Position numbers and translations under genes: made by a program
Source: Clostridia bacterium
Lineage (GTDB): Bacteria; Bacillota; Clostridia; Oscillospirales; CAG-272
Direction of reading: 5' to 3'
Length of the DNA: 64,000 nucleotides
NCBI GenBank assembly: GCA_017411805.1
Contig: JAFQPI010000001.1
Coordinates: forward strand, 1-64,000
In this document: piece by piece, positions 52,188 through 60,131 of the stretch
How the letters are laid out: the number at the start of each line of letters is the position of its first letter
Position numbering within the stretch: the stretch's first letter is position 1
Notes under the pieces: generated by a model
What the model was told of the DNA's origin: nothing
The model's input: the letters and a program-made list of their open reading frames with translations, nothing else
Databases searched by the model: none

Positions 52188-54431
52188 ATGAACAGAAACG
52201 ACAGCGTTTTTGAACGCTTTCCCGATTATATCCGCGAGTATATCTATCAACATTCCTGGGATTCTTTACGTGAGATCCAACTTCTTGCCGCGGAATCGCT
52301 TTTTAACACACAGAATAATTTGCTTTTAACGTCGTCCACGGCATCGGGGAAGACCGAAGCTGCTTTCTTCCCGATACTGACGATGCTTGAGGGCAACCTT
52401 CCCGATAGTGTTGCCGTACTCTATATCGCACCGCTCAAAAGCCTTATAAACGATCAGTTCGGACGTATCGAGGAACTGCTCGATATCTCGGGAATACCCG
52501 TGACGCATTGGCACGGAGACGTCGCGCAATCGCATAAGAAAAAGCTTCTCGAAAAGCCGAGAGGGATACTGCAGATCACGCCGGAGTCACTCGAATCAAT
52601 GCTTATGAACCGCTCGAATGACCTCATCCGCCTCTTCTCGGGACTTGAATTCGTGATAATCGATGAGATCCATACACTCACGGGCTCGGACAGAGGAAAT
52701 CAGATCATCTGTCAGTTATCAAGACTCGGCAGACTCATCGGACACCACCCGCGAAGAGTCGGACTTTCCGCAACCGTCGGTGATACCGCGCTTGCAGCCG
52801 CTTGGCTCGGTGCAGGAAGCGGAAGGGATACCGATGTTCCCGAGCCGACGCCTGAAAAATTGCGTTGGCGCGTCGGAATGGAGCATTTTTATATTCAGAA
52901 CGACGACCATCTCCAGTCGGACAGTGCGAAGAAGAACAGAGAAGAGCCGGGCTCTCCAAAGCGCGCGCAGATAGACGCAGGATACGAATATATCTACGAT
53001 TGCGTACGCGATAAGAAATCTCTCGTTTTTTCAAATTCGCGCGAGGAGACCGAATACGTAACGGCAACCCTCCGTCAGATCGCCAAGAACCGCGGTGATA
53101 AGGATATCTTCCTTATCCACCACGGAAATCTTTCCGCATCCATACGCGAGGAAGCCGAGCAAAAGATGAAGGACGAGGATATCCACGCAGTCACTTGCGC
53201 AACTGTTACGATGGAGCTCGGAATCGACATTGGCAGACTCGAAAGAGTCGTTCAGAATTCTTCGCCAAACTCTGTTTCAAGTCTTCTTCAAAGACTTGGA
53301 CGTTCCGGCAGACGGGGACAGCCTCCCGAGATGATGCTTGTCTTCCGCGAGGAAAATCCGCTCCCGAATACGCCCCTGCCGCAGCTTTTTCCTTGGGAAT
53401 TGCTCCGCGCCATCGCAATTATTCAGCTTTATATTGAGGAACGCTTTATCGAGCCTCCGAGAATCAAGAATCTTCCCTTTAGCCTTGCGTTCCATCAGAC
53501 TCTCAGCGTCCTTGCATCAAGCGGCGAGCTGACACCTAGAGCTCTTGCCGAGCGCATACTGTCTTTGCCTCCGCTTTCGGGGATCTCGAAGGAGGATTAC
53601 AAGACCCTTATGATCTCAATGATCGAAAACGATTATATCGAGATGACGGAGGAAAAGGGACTGATCGTCGGACTCGCGGGCGAGAGACTTATCTCAAGCT
53701 TCAAATTCTACGCCGTCTTCAAGGACAGCGAGGACTATACCGTCCGCCACGAATCCGAGGAGATCGGCACGATAACAACACCTCCTCCCGTCGGGGACCG
53801 ATTTGCGCTCGCAGGCAGAGTATGGGAGGTTGAAGAGCTTGACGTTGCGCGTAAGCTGATCTACGTCAAGCCCGTCGAGGGTAAAATGGAGGTCTCGTGG
53901 CCCGGTGACTACGGCGAGATCCACACAAAGATACTGCAGAGAATGCGCCGCGTGCTCGAGGAGGATACGGTATATCCATATCTCAAGCCAAACGCAGCTC
54001 ACCGCCTTGAGGTTGCGCGCCATCTTGCAAGAAATACGGGAATGCTTGAGCATTCGATCGTCCACCTCGGCGGATATTCATGGTGCATTTTCCCGTGGCT
54101 CGGAACGCGCTCCTTCAGAACCTTCCGCAAATTCCTTGCCGCACATGCATACGAATATCGCATCAGCGGCATCGAACATGAGGCTGGTGCTTATATCACC
54201 TTCAAAATGGAGCAGGGAAACGACTATGCTCTCGCCCGCGGTCTTGCGTCCGAGGTCATGAAAAAAGGAATCGACCCTATGTCGCTTATCAAGCCGAGTG
54301 AAAATCCCGTCTTCGATAAATACGACGAATACATCCCGAATTCACTCCTGCAAAAGGCATATGCTGCTGATAAACTTGCACCGGACGAGGCTGAAAAGAG
54401 AGTTCTTGAGATTCTCAAAGAGTTGGAATAA
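52188..54431 (+). CDS. brxHI: BrxHI/Lhr-like superfamily II helicase
   Basis: A 747-residue DEAD/DEAH helicase. Motif I TASGKTEA (51-58), Ia YIAPLKSLIND, motif II DEIH (159-162), motif III LSATVGD, motif IV/V region LVFSNSREETE and TMELGIDIGR, motif VI QRLGRSGRRGQ. A C-terminal Lhr-like region follows (PPPVGDRFALAGRVWEVEELDVARKLIYVKPVEGK). Such helicases translocate on nucleic acid with ATP. BrxHI is the helicase of type-2 BREX, and this one follows the BrxD gene in the same order. AGGGGGG precedes the ATG. It ends the operon at a strong terminator. Confidence 0.85.
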   Translation: MNRNDSVFERFPDYIREYIYQHSWDSLREIQLLAAESLFNTQNNLLLTSSTASGKTEAAFFPILTMLEGNLPDSVAVLYIAPLKSLINDQFGRIEELLDISGIPVTHWHGDVAQSHKKKLLEKPRGILQITPESLESMLMNRSNDLIRLFSGLEFVIIDEIHTLTGSDRGNQIICQLSRLGRLIGHHPRRVGLSATVGDTALAAAWLGAGSGRDTDVPEPTPEKLRWRVGMEHFYIQNDDHLQSDSAKKNREEPGSPKRAQIDAGYEYIYDCVRDKKSLVFSNSREETEYVTATLRQIAKNRGDKDIFLIHHGNLSASIREEAEQKMKDEDIHAVTCATVTMELGIDIGRLERVVQNSSPNSVSSLLQRLGRSGRRGQPPEMMLVFREENPLPNTPLPQLFPWELLRAIAIIQLYIEERFIEPPRIKNLPFSLAFHQTLSVLASSGELTPRALAERILSLPPLSGISKEDYKTLMISMIENDYIEMTEEKGLIVGLAGERLISSFKFYAVFKDSEDYTVRHESEEIGTITTPPPVGDRFALAGRVWEVEELDVARKLIYVKPVEGKMEVSWPGDYGEIHTKILQRMRRVLEEDTVYPYLKPNAAHRLEVARHLARNTGMLEHSIVHLGGYSWCIFPWLGTRSFRTFRKFLAAHAYEYRISGIEHEAGAYITFKMEQGNDYALARGLASEVMKKGIDPMSLIKPSENPVFDKYDEYIPNSLLQKAYAADKLAPDEAEKRVLEILKELE

Positions 54432-54439
54432 AATAACCG

Positions 54440-54470
54440 AAAAGCACTCGCGATTTTGCGAGTGCTTTTT
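54440..54470 (+). terminator. Intrinsic terminator of the TerB-BrxD-BrxHI operon
   Basis: A 12-bp stem AAAAGCACTCGC/GCGAGTGCTTTT with a six-base loop and T-run. It touches the stop codon of the convergent small membrane gene. Confidence 0.9.
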
Positions 54471-54729
54471 ACGTGTCTTTGCGTTTTTGCGCGTCTTTAT
54501 CAACAAGATCAAGCAAGAGTGTCCCTGCCCAGAAAATGATGAAAGTCATTAATATGTAGTCAAGCATTGGCGCGTAATAAAACTCTACTCCCACTCCGCC
54601 CGCACTGACCTCACTCTCGCAAAGAAAATATATTCCCGCAAGCGCAAGTATGACAAGCGTGCTTCCTCCCTTATAAACCGCGATCGGTATCTTACCGATT
54701 CGGGATACGGCTGATAGAAATCTTTTCAT
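54469..54729 (-). CDS. Small two-helix membrane protein
   Basis: An 86-residue protein with a basic N-terminus and two hydrophobic segments (about 22-40, IAVYKGGSTLVILALAGIYFL; and 55-76, LDYILMTFIIFWAGTLLLDL), then a charged tail. GAGGAG seven bases before the ATG supports it as a real gene. No family is recognised. It is convergent with the helicase gene and may be unrelated to it. Confidence 0.6.
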   Translation of the reverse strand: MKRFLSAVSRIGKIPIAVYKGGSTLVILALAGIYFLCESEVSAGGVGVEFYYAPMLDYILMTFIIFWAGTLLLDLVDKDAQKRKDT

Positions 54730-55103
54730 AAATCGCTCCTCAAAGTTTTCATGAATATTTCACAAATATACAAAATACAATTGGTATAAACACCTTATTT
54801 AACATTATAACATAATATTTATACAGAATCAAGCGGTATTATTTTCTATATAATATTCATAGAGCATATTAATTTCTAAATCGAATCACGCTTTTGGCAA
54901 ATTTGATTGTGAGAATACGGCAAAAAGAGAAGCAATAATGATTTAATGTCATACCTAATGTCGTTCAATTCTCGGAAAAATGAAGAAAAAGCAGGATTTT
55001 TGTCGAATATGCATGAAAACTAAAGGACTTTTTTCTACAAAAATCGCGCAGTACGGTATGGTATGATTATATAAAAAATCGCCGAGAGGCATGGAGGTTC
55101 GAT
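54730..55103. other. A/T-rich gene-free stretch
   Basis: No gene is visible. It should hold the promoters of the divergent genes at 54729 and 55104, but no clear 17-bp-spaced pair was found. TGTCGAA at 55001-55007 matches the core of a Spo0A box, and TATGAT (55062-55067) could be a -10 for the gene at 55104. Confidence 0.4.
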
Positions 55104-55412
55104 ATGAATGACCGTTCAAATAAGACAGTACGCCGAGGAATACAGCTCAGAGGTGATATAATTAATATCATCGGAGATGAGATTTATTACAGATTATATC
55201 TGATCCGCCGCGCCGGCATTCGTTTTTATGCGATCAATATCACAAGTGCAAAGGAAAGCGTTAGCCGCACCTTCGGCAGAGATAAACGCAAAGCATATGA
55301 GATATATGAGAAAATAGTCAGAAACACTGTGACTCCTTGCTCGCTTGCTGATATCGCAGAGGATTTTGCGGCTGAATCGGTAAATAAGAGAAATATTGTT
55401 TTGTTTCGTTGA
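55104..55412 (+). CDS. DUF6514-like small protein
   Basis: A 102-residue cytoplasmic protein. YRLYLIRRAGIRFYAINITSAKESVSRTFGRDKRKAYEIYEKIVRNTVTPCSLADIAEDF has the strand-turn-helix order and the final VTPxSLxDIxEDF end of DUF6514-like Clostridial proteins. Function is unknown. GGAGG lies six bases before the ATG. It is monocistronic, 106 bases upstream of nrdR, which has a promoter of its own. Confidence 0.55.
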   Translation: MNDRSNKTVRRGIQLRGDIINIIGDEIYYRLYLIRRAGIRFYAINITSAKESVSRTFGRDKRKAYEIYEKIVRNTVTPCSLADIAEDFAAESVNKRNIVLFR

Positions 55413-55441
55413 ATGAAAATGGCGAATTTTTACTTTTTCTA

Positions 55442-55470
55442 TTTACAAATCGCGAAAAATATGGTATCAT
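55442..55470 (+). promoter_or_regulatory. Promoter of nrdR-pyk
   Basis: TTTACA (55442-55447), 17 bases, TATCAT (55465-55470). Confidence 0.6.
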
Positions 55471-55518
55471 ATATACTGTAGTATTATTGCATATCTTTGA
55501 AAGGATAGGTGATTGTAT

Positions 55519-55971
55519 ATGAAATGTCCACATTGCGGTTGTCTTGAAAGCAAGGTAATTGATTCCCGCCAGAATATTGAAAGTAACAATATCCGCCGCC
55601 GCCGTGAATGTATGGCGTGCCAGAAGAGATTTACGACCTTCGAGGTCGTCGAATCGGTTCAGACTATAGTTATAAAGAAGAACGGCTCAAAGCAGTTGTT
55701 TGACCGCCAGAAGCTTCTCACGGGACTTATGAAGGCGTGCGAAAAACGCCCCGTGAACGCGGAAACGATCGCGTCAGAGATTGAGGCTGAGCTTCATAAT
55801 TCGCTTCGCCAAGAGGTAACCTCGGGCGATCTCGGAGAGATGGTAATGCGCAAGCTTAAGGATATTGATGACGTAGCTTACGTTCGTTTTGCAAGCGTTT
55901 ACAGAGAGTTCAAGGATATTGAGACCTTTATCAAGGAGCTCAATGAAATCAAAAAGACCAGCGCAGAATGA
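55519..55971 (+). CDS. nrdR: Transcriptional repressor NrdR
   Basis: A 150-residue NrdR. A zinc ribbon ([18 protein letters not shown]...[12 protein letters not shown], four Cys) precedes an ATP-cone ([30 protein letters not shown]). It represses ribonucleotide reductase genes according to ATP/dATP level. The start at 55519 gives the conserved MKCPHCG beginning. No nrd genes are nearby; pyk follows and nearly overlaps. Confidence 0.96.
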   Translation: MKCPHCGCLESKVIDSRQNIESNNIRRRRECMACQKRFTTFEVVESVQTIVIKKNGSKQLFDRQKLLTGLMKACEKRPVNAETIASEIEAELHNSLRQEVTSGDLGEMVMRKLKDIDDVAYVRFASVYREFKDIETFIKELNEIKKTSAE

Positions 55972-55982
55972 GGCGGTACAAA

Positions 55983-57401
55983 ATGAGAAAAACAAAAATA
56001 GTATGTTCGATAGGTCCCGCAAGCGAGAGCGAAGAGGTGCTTCGCGGGCTTTGCCTTGCAGGAATGAACGTCGCGAGGCTGAATTTCTCGCACGGTACTT
56101 ATGAAGAGCACACGAGAAGGATAAACGCTATCAAAAAGGTGCGTGCGGAGCTCAATCTTCCCATAGCAATTATGCTTGATACCAAGGGTCCGGAATTTCG
56201 TATCAAGACGTTTGAAAACGGAAAGATATTCCTCGGCGACGGCGATAAATTCACTTTCACTACAGAAGATATAATCGGCGATCAGAGAAGAGTGGCTGTA
56301 ACTTATCAGGGACTTCCGGAGGAGCTGGATGCAGGCGATAGAATCCTGCTCAACAACGGTCTGCTTATCTTTGAAATAGATTCCATCATCGGTAACGATA
56401 TCAACTGTACGGTAATCTGCGGCGGTGAGCTTTCCGACAGAAAGAGTATGAGCTTCCCCGGAAAGCATCTGAAGCAGAAATACCTTTCCGAGCAGGACAA
56501 GGCTGACTTGCTCTTCGGTGTACAACACGGCGTTGATTACGTTGCTTGCTCCTTCGTATCCTGCAAGCAGGATATGATAGATATTAGAAGCTATCTTGAA
56601 GAGATCGGCGGCGGATATCTTGACCTTATTGCAAAGATCGAGAATCAGTCGGGATACGATAATATCGAGGAGATCTGCGAGCATTGCGACGGTATCATGG
56701 TCGCGCGAGGTGATATGGGCGTCGAGGTAGCATTTGAGAAGCTTCCCGCGATCCAAAAGCATTTGATCACAAAGTGCCGACTCCTTGGTAAGCGCGTGAT
56801 AACCGCAACCGAAATGCTCGAATCGATGATACACAATCCCCGTCCTACAAGAGCGGAGATTTCAGACGTTGCAAATGCTGTATACGACGGCACAAGTGCG
56901 ATTATGCTCTCGGGCGAGACAGCCGTCGGCGCGTATCCTGTACTCACGGTCCAGACCATGGCTAAGATCGCGGAAACGGCAGAAAGCGATATCGACTATG
57001 CAACGAAGTTTTATTCTTCCGAGTTCAAGATCAAAAATTCCGTTGATGCTATCTCGCATGCAACCTGCGCAATGGCTATAGATATAGACGCAAAGGCGAT
57101 CGTCGCCTGCTCGCTTTCCGGTATGACTGCAAGACTTGTCTCGAGATTCCGTGCTCCCGTGCCGATAATAGGACTTACCACTAATGAGATCACGTGGCGA
57201 AAGCTCGCACTTTCATGGGGAGTTACACCGGTTATATGCGATAAATATTCTTCGATCGACGTTCTGTTCTATATTGCAAAGAATACCGCTGCGGAGGTCT
57301 TTTCGCTGAAAAAGGGCGATAAGATAGTAGTAACCGGCGGCGATATTACAGGAAAATCAGGAAATACCAATCTTATCAAGGTTGAAGAAATAACCAAATA
57401 A
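55983..57401 (+). CDS. pyk: Pyruvate kinase
   Basis: A 472-residue pyruvate kinase without the extra C-terminal PEP-utiliser domain of some Firmicutes. KIVCSIGPAS, LNFSHGTYEEH, DTKGPEFR, the B domain about 70-165, IAKIENQSGYDNIEEI and MVARGDMGVE are typical. In the signature helix ITATQMLESM the Gln is Glu here (ITATEMLESM). It makes pyruvate and ATP from PEP and ADP. The start at 55983 has GAGGCGG upstream; an in-frame ATG at 55968 overlaps the nrdR stop. Confidence 0.96.
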   Translation: MRKTKIVCSIGPASESEEVLRGLCLAGMNVARLNFSHGTYEEHTRRINAIKKVRAELNLPIAIMLDTKGPEFRIKTFENGKIFLGDGDKFTFTTEDIIGDQRRVAVTYQGLPEELDAGDRILLNNGLLIFEIDSIIGNDINCTVICGGELSDRKSMSFPGKHLKQKYLSEQDKADLLFGVQHGVDYVACSFVSCKQDMIDIRSYLEEIGGGYLDLIAKIENQSGYDNIEEICEHCDGIMVARGDMGVEVAFEKLPAIQKHLITKCRLLGKRVITATEMLESMIHNPRPTRAEISDVANAVYDGTSAIMLSGETAVGAYPVLTVQTMAKIAETAESDIDYATKFYSSEFKIKNSVDAISHATCAMAIDIDAKAIVACSLSGMTARLVSRFRAPVPIIGLTTNEITWRKLALSWGVTPVICDKYSSIDVLFYIAKNTAAEVFSLKKGDKIVVTGGDITGKSGNTNLIKVEEITK

Positions 57402-57435
57402 AAATAATCCCGACCGAATCGGTCGGGATTATTTT
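57401..57435. terminator. Bidirectional intrinsic terminator
   Basis: A 16-bp stem (AAAATAATCCCGACCG and complement) with loop AAT, followed by T-rich sequence on both strands. It ends pyk and the convergent pckG gene. Confidence 0.93.
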
Positions 57436-57446
57436 TATGAAAATGA

Positions 57447-59237
57447 TTAAGCGTTGAGTCTTGCCTCGAGAGCAGCAAGCTCTTCGTACATCTCTGCGGG
57501 AACGCGGTCGCCGACGAGAGCGTAAAATTCCTTGATGTTCTGAACGTCCTCGAGCCAGGAAGCCTTATCAACGGTGAGAAGCTCCTTGATGGTATCAAGA
57601 GTGATATCCTCAAGACCCTCGATGTTGATGTCCTCAGCCTTCGGAACGTAACCGATAGCGGTCTCAACAGCGTCAACCTTATCTTCGCAGCGAGCGAGGA
57701 TCCAGTCAAGAACGCGGAGGTTGTCGCCGAATCCGGGCCAAATGAAGTGGCCTTCGTCATCGGTACGGAACCAGTTAACGTGGAAGATCTTGGGAGCGTT
57801 GGGGATAACCTTGCCCATCTCAACCCAGTGCTTCCAGTAGTCGCCCATGTTGTAGCCAACGAAGGGACGCATAGCCATCGGGTCGCGGCGAACTACGCCG
57901 ACTGCGCCTGCAGCTGCTGCAGTGGTCTCAGAAGCCATGATGGAACCAACGAAGGAACCGTGCTTCCAGTCGAAGGACTGGTAAACCAGGGGAGCTGTCT
58001 TTGCGCGGCGACCGCCGAATACGATCGCGGATACGGGAACACCCTTAAGGGAGTTGAACTCGGAAGAAATGCAGGGGCAGTTCTTTGCGAGAGCGGTGAA
58101 ACGGCTGTTGGGATGAGCGCCGCAGGTGGACTTATCCTTCTTATCGAACTTGGTGCAGTCCCAAGGTCTGCCCTGCCAGTCGATAGCGTTGCCGGGTGTG
58201 GGAGGATTGTTATCAAGACCTTCCCACCAAACGGTATTGTTCTCGGTGTTGTGAACGACGTTGGTGAAGATGGTGTCACGCATACAGGTGTGAAGAGCGT
58301 TGGGGTTGGACTTCTCGTTGGTACCGGGAGCAACGCCGAAGAAGCCGTTCTCGGGGTTAACTGCATAAAGCTTGCCGTCTTCCTTGTTAACGCGGAGCCA
58401 AGCAATATCGTCGCCTACGCACCAAACCTTGTAGCCCTTCTCGCGGTAGATTGCGGGAGGAATGAGCATTGCGAGGTTGGTCTTACCGCAAGCAGAGGGG
58501 AATGCAGCGGTGATGTATTTGATGTCGCCGTTAGGATACTCAACGCCGAGGATGAGCATATGCTCAGCCATCCAGCCTTCCTTGCGTCCGAGGTAGGAAG
58601 CAATACGGAGAGCGAAGCACTTCTTACCGAGAAGTACGTTTCCTCCGTAACCGGAGTTAACAGACATGATCTCGTTGGTCTCGGGGAAGTGAGTGATGTA
58701 ACGGTTCTCCTCGTCGATATCAGCGCGAGCATGAAGACCCTTGATATAGTCGGGGCTGTCGCCGAGAGCCTCGAGGACGTTTACGCCTACGCGTGTCATA
58801 ATGAGCATGTTGAGAACGACGTAGATAGAGTCGGTAAGCTCGATTCCGTACTTAGCAAAGTCGGAGCCTACAACGCCCATGGAGTAGGGAATAACGTACA
58901 TGGTACGTCCCTTCATGGAGCCGCGGTAGAGCTTGAAGAGCTTTTCCTTCATCTCTGCGGGAGCCATCCAGTTGTTGATGTTACCTGCATCCTCTTTCTT
59001 TTCTGTGCAGATATAGGTTCTGCCCTCTACACGTGCAACGTCGTTTACAGCGGTGCGGTGCAGGTAGCAGTTGGGAAGGAGCTCCTGATTCAGCTTGATC
59101 ATCTCGCCTGTGGAGCAAGCCTCTGCTCTGAGAGCCTCAGCCTGTTCCTCGGTGCCGTCGATCCATACGATCTTATCGGGCTTGGTCATGGCTGCCATCT
59201 CTTCGATCCAGTTAAGGACATACTTGTTGTTGGTCAT
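57447..59237 (-). CDS. pckG: Phosphoenolpyruvate carboxykinase (GTP)
   Basis: A 596-residue GTP-type PEPCK. SVNSGYGGNVLLGKKCFALR, the kinase P-loop FPSACGKTN (246-254) with active-site Cys250, WCVGDDIAWLR and the guanine-contact region (FDWKHGSFVGSIMASETTAAA) are clear. It interconverts oxaloacetate and PEP; in fermenters it often fixes CO2 toward succinate. The length and P-loop Cys separate it from the ATP-type enzyme more common in Bacilli. AAGGAG sits 11 bases before the ATG. It is monocistronic. A long open frame on the other strand is a codon-bias shadow. Confidence 0.96.
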   Translation of the reverse strand: MTNNKYVLNWIEEMAAMTKPDKIVWIDGTEEQAEALRAEACSTGEMIKLNQELLPNCYLHRTAVNDVARVEGRTYICTEKKEDAGNINNWMAPAEMKEKLFKLYRGSMKGRTMYVIPYSMGVVGSDFAKYGIELTDSIYVVLNMLIMTRVGVNVLEALGDSPDYIKGLHARADIDEENRYITHFPETNEIMSVNSGYGGNVLLGKKCFALRIASYLGRKEGWMAEHMLILGVEYPNGDIKYITAAFPSACGKTNLAMLIPPAIYREKGYKVWCVGDDIAWLRVNKEDGKLYAVNPENGFFGVAPGTNEKSNPNALHTCMRDTIFTNVVHNTENNTVWWEGLDNNPPTPGNAIDWQGRPWDCTKFDKKDKSTCGAHPNSRFTALAKNCPCISSEFNSLKGVPVSAIVFGGRRAKTAPLVYQSFDWKHGSFVGSIMASETTAAAAGAVGVVRRDPMAMRPFVGYNMGDYWKHWVEMGKVIPNAPKIFHVNWFRTDDEGHFIWPGFGDNLRVLDWILARCEDKVDAVETAIGYVPKAEDINIEGLEDITLDTIKELLTVDKASWLEDVQNIKEFYALVGDRVPAEMYEELAALEARLNA

Positions 59238-59299
59238 TCTTTTTTATTCTCCTTGAATAAGATTTACAAAAATTAATGGTAATATCATACCCACACATT

Positions 59300-59328
59300 A
59301 TTTTACAATATTATAACTCAAAATGCAA
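59300..59328 (-). promoter_or_regulatory. Promoter of pckG
   Basis: Minus strand TTGCAT (59328-59323), 17 bases, TAAAAT (59305-59300). Confidence 0.55.
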
Positions 59329-59412
59329 TAGACAGTTTCAAATGTTACATTTTTTTAACATGTTGCCCAAAGTGTGAACGGAAATTTTATACACTTTGTA
59401 CAGTGAAAATTG

Positions 59413-59426
59413 CGAACAAATGTTTG
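59413..59426. promoter_or_regulatory. LexA (SOS) box
   Basis: CGAACAAATGTTTG fits the Firmicute SOS box CGAAC-N4-GTTYG and overlaps the -35 box of the lexA promoter, so LexA should repress its own gene. Confidence 0.85.
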
Positions 59427-59452
59427 CATTTTTTGCAAAAATTTGATATAAT
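59424..59452 (+). promoter_or_regulatory. Promoter of lexA
   Basis: TTGCAT (59424-59429), 17 bases, TATAAT (59447-59452). Confidence 0.78.
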
Positions 59453-59520
59453 ATAATCAAGAAAAATTATCACCTCGGTAATAACCAAAAAATGGAATCA
59501 TTATATGGAGAAATACAAAG

Positions 59521-60117
59521 ATGAAAGAGCTAACAGCAAGAGAACGCTCGGTATATGAGTATATTAAAAACTCGCTCAGCGAGCACGGTTTTGCCCCGAG
59601 TGTCCGGGATATCCGAGATGCACTCGGCTTCAAGAGCACGTCAACGGTACATATGTATCTGACCCGACTGTCTGATATGGGACTGATCAACCGCGAGGGC
59701 GGTAAGAGCCGCGCTATCCATATGGACGGCGTTGCAGCTTCGAATCAAGTGCCTCTTATCGGACGAGTAACCGCAGGAAAACCCATACTCGCAGAGGAGG
59801 ATTTTGAGGGCTATATCAACTTCTGTGCATCGTCGGTCGGATGCAGGCCCGAAAATCTTTTCGCCCTCAACGTAAAGGGCGAGAGTATGATTGAAGCTGG
59901 CATACTCGACGGCGACGTCGTGATCGTCGATAAACGCACTTATGCCGAAAACGGAGAGATCGTCGTTGCGCTTATCGGAGACGAGGCAACAGTCAAAACC
60001 TTCTATAAGGAAGACGGACATTACCGTCTTCAACCCGAGAACAAGACCATGGAGCCCATCATCGAGGAGAGCGTTGATATTCTCGGTAAGGTCGTTGCCT
60101 CGCTGAGATTATACTGA
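59521..60117 (+). CDS. lexA: LexA repressor
   Basis: A 198-residue LexA. The winged helix is residues 1-65 (PSVRDIRDALGFKSTSTVHMYLTRL). The self-cleavage site is Ala85-Gly86 (RVTAGKP), with catalytic Ser122 (GESM) and Lys159 (EATVKTF). After DNA damage RecA stimulates cleavage and derepression. An SOS box lies in its promoter. Only 14 bases separate it from the ABC permease gene, so the exporter is probably in the same transcript. Confidence 0.97.
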   Translation: MKELTARERSVYEYIKNSLSEHGFAPSVRDIRDALGFKSTSTVHMYLTRLSDMGLINREGGKSRAIHMDGVAASNQVPLIGRVTAGKPILAEEDFEGYINFCASSVGCRPENLFALNVKGESMIEAGILDGDVVIVDKRTYAENGEIVVALIGDEATVKTFYKEDGHYRLQPENKTMEPIIEESVDILGKVVASLRLY

Positions 60118-60131
60118 TCAAGGAGACTTTG

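Noticed and set aside
57747-59276. 509-residue open frame on the plus strand opposite pckG
   Set aside because: It is fully antisense to a highly conserved enzyme gene. It lacks a ribosome site and any recognisable motif, and it arises from the strong codon bias of pckG.
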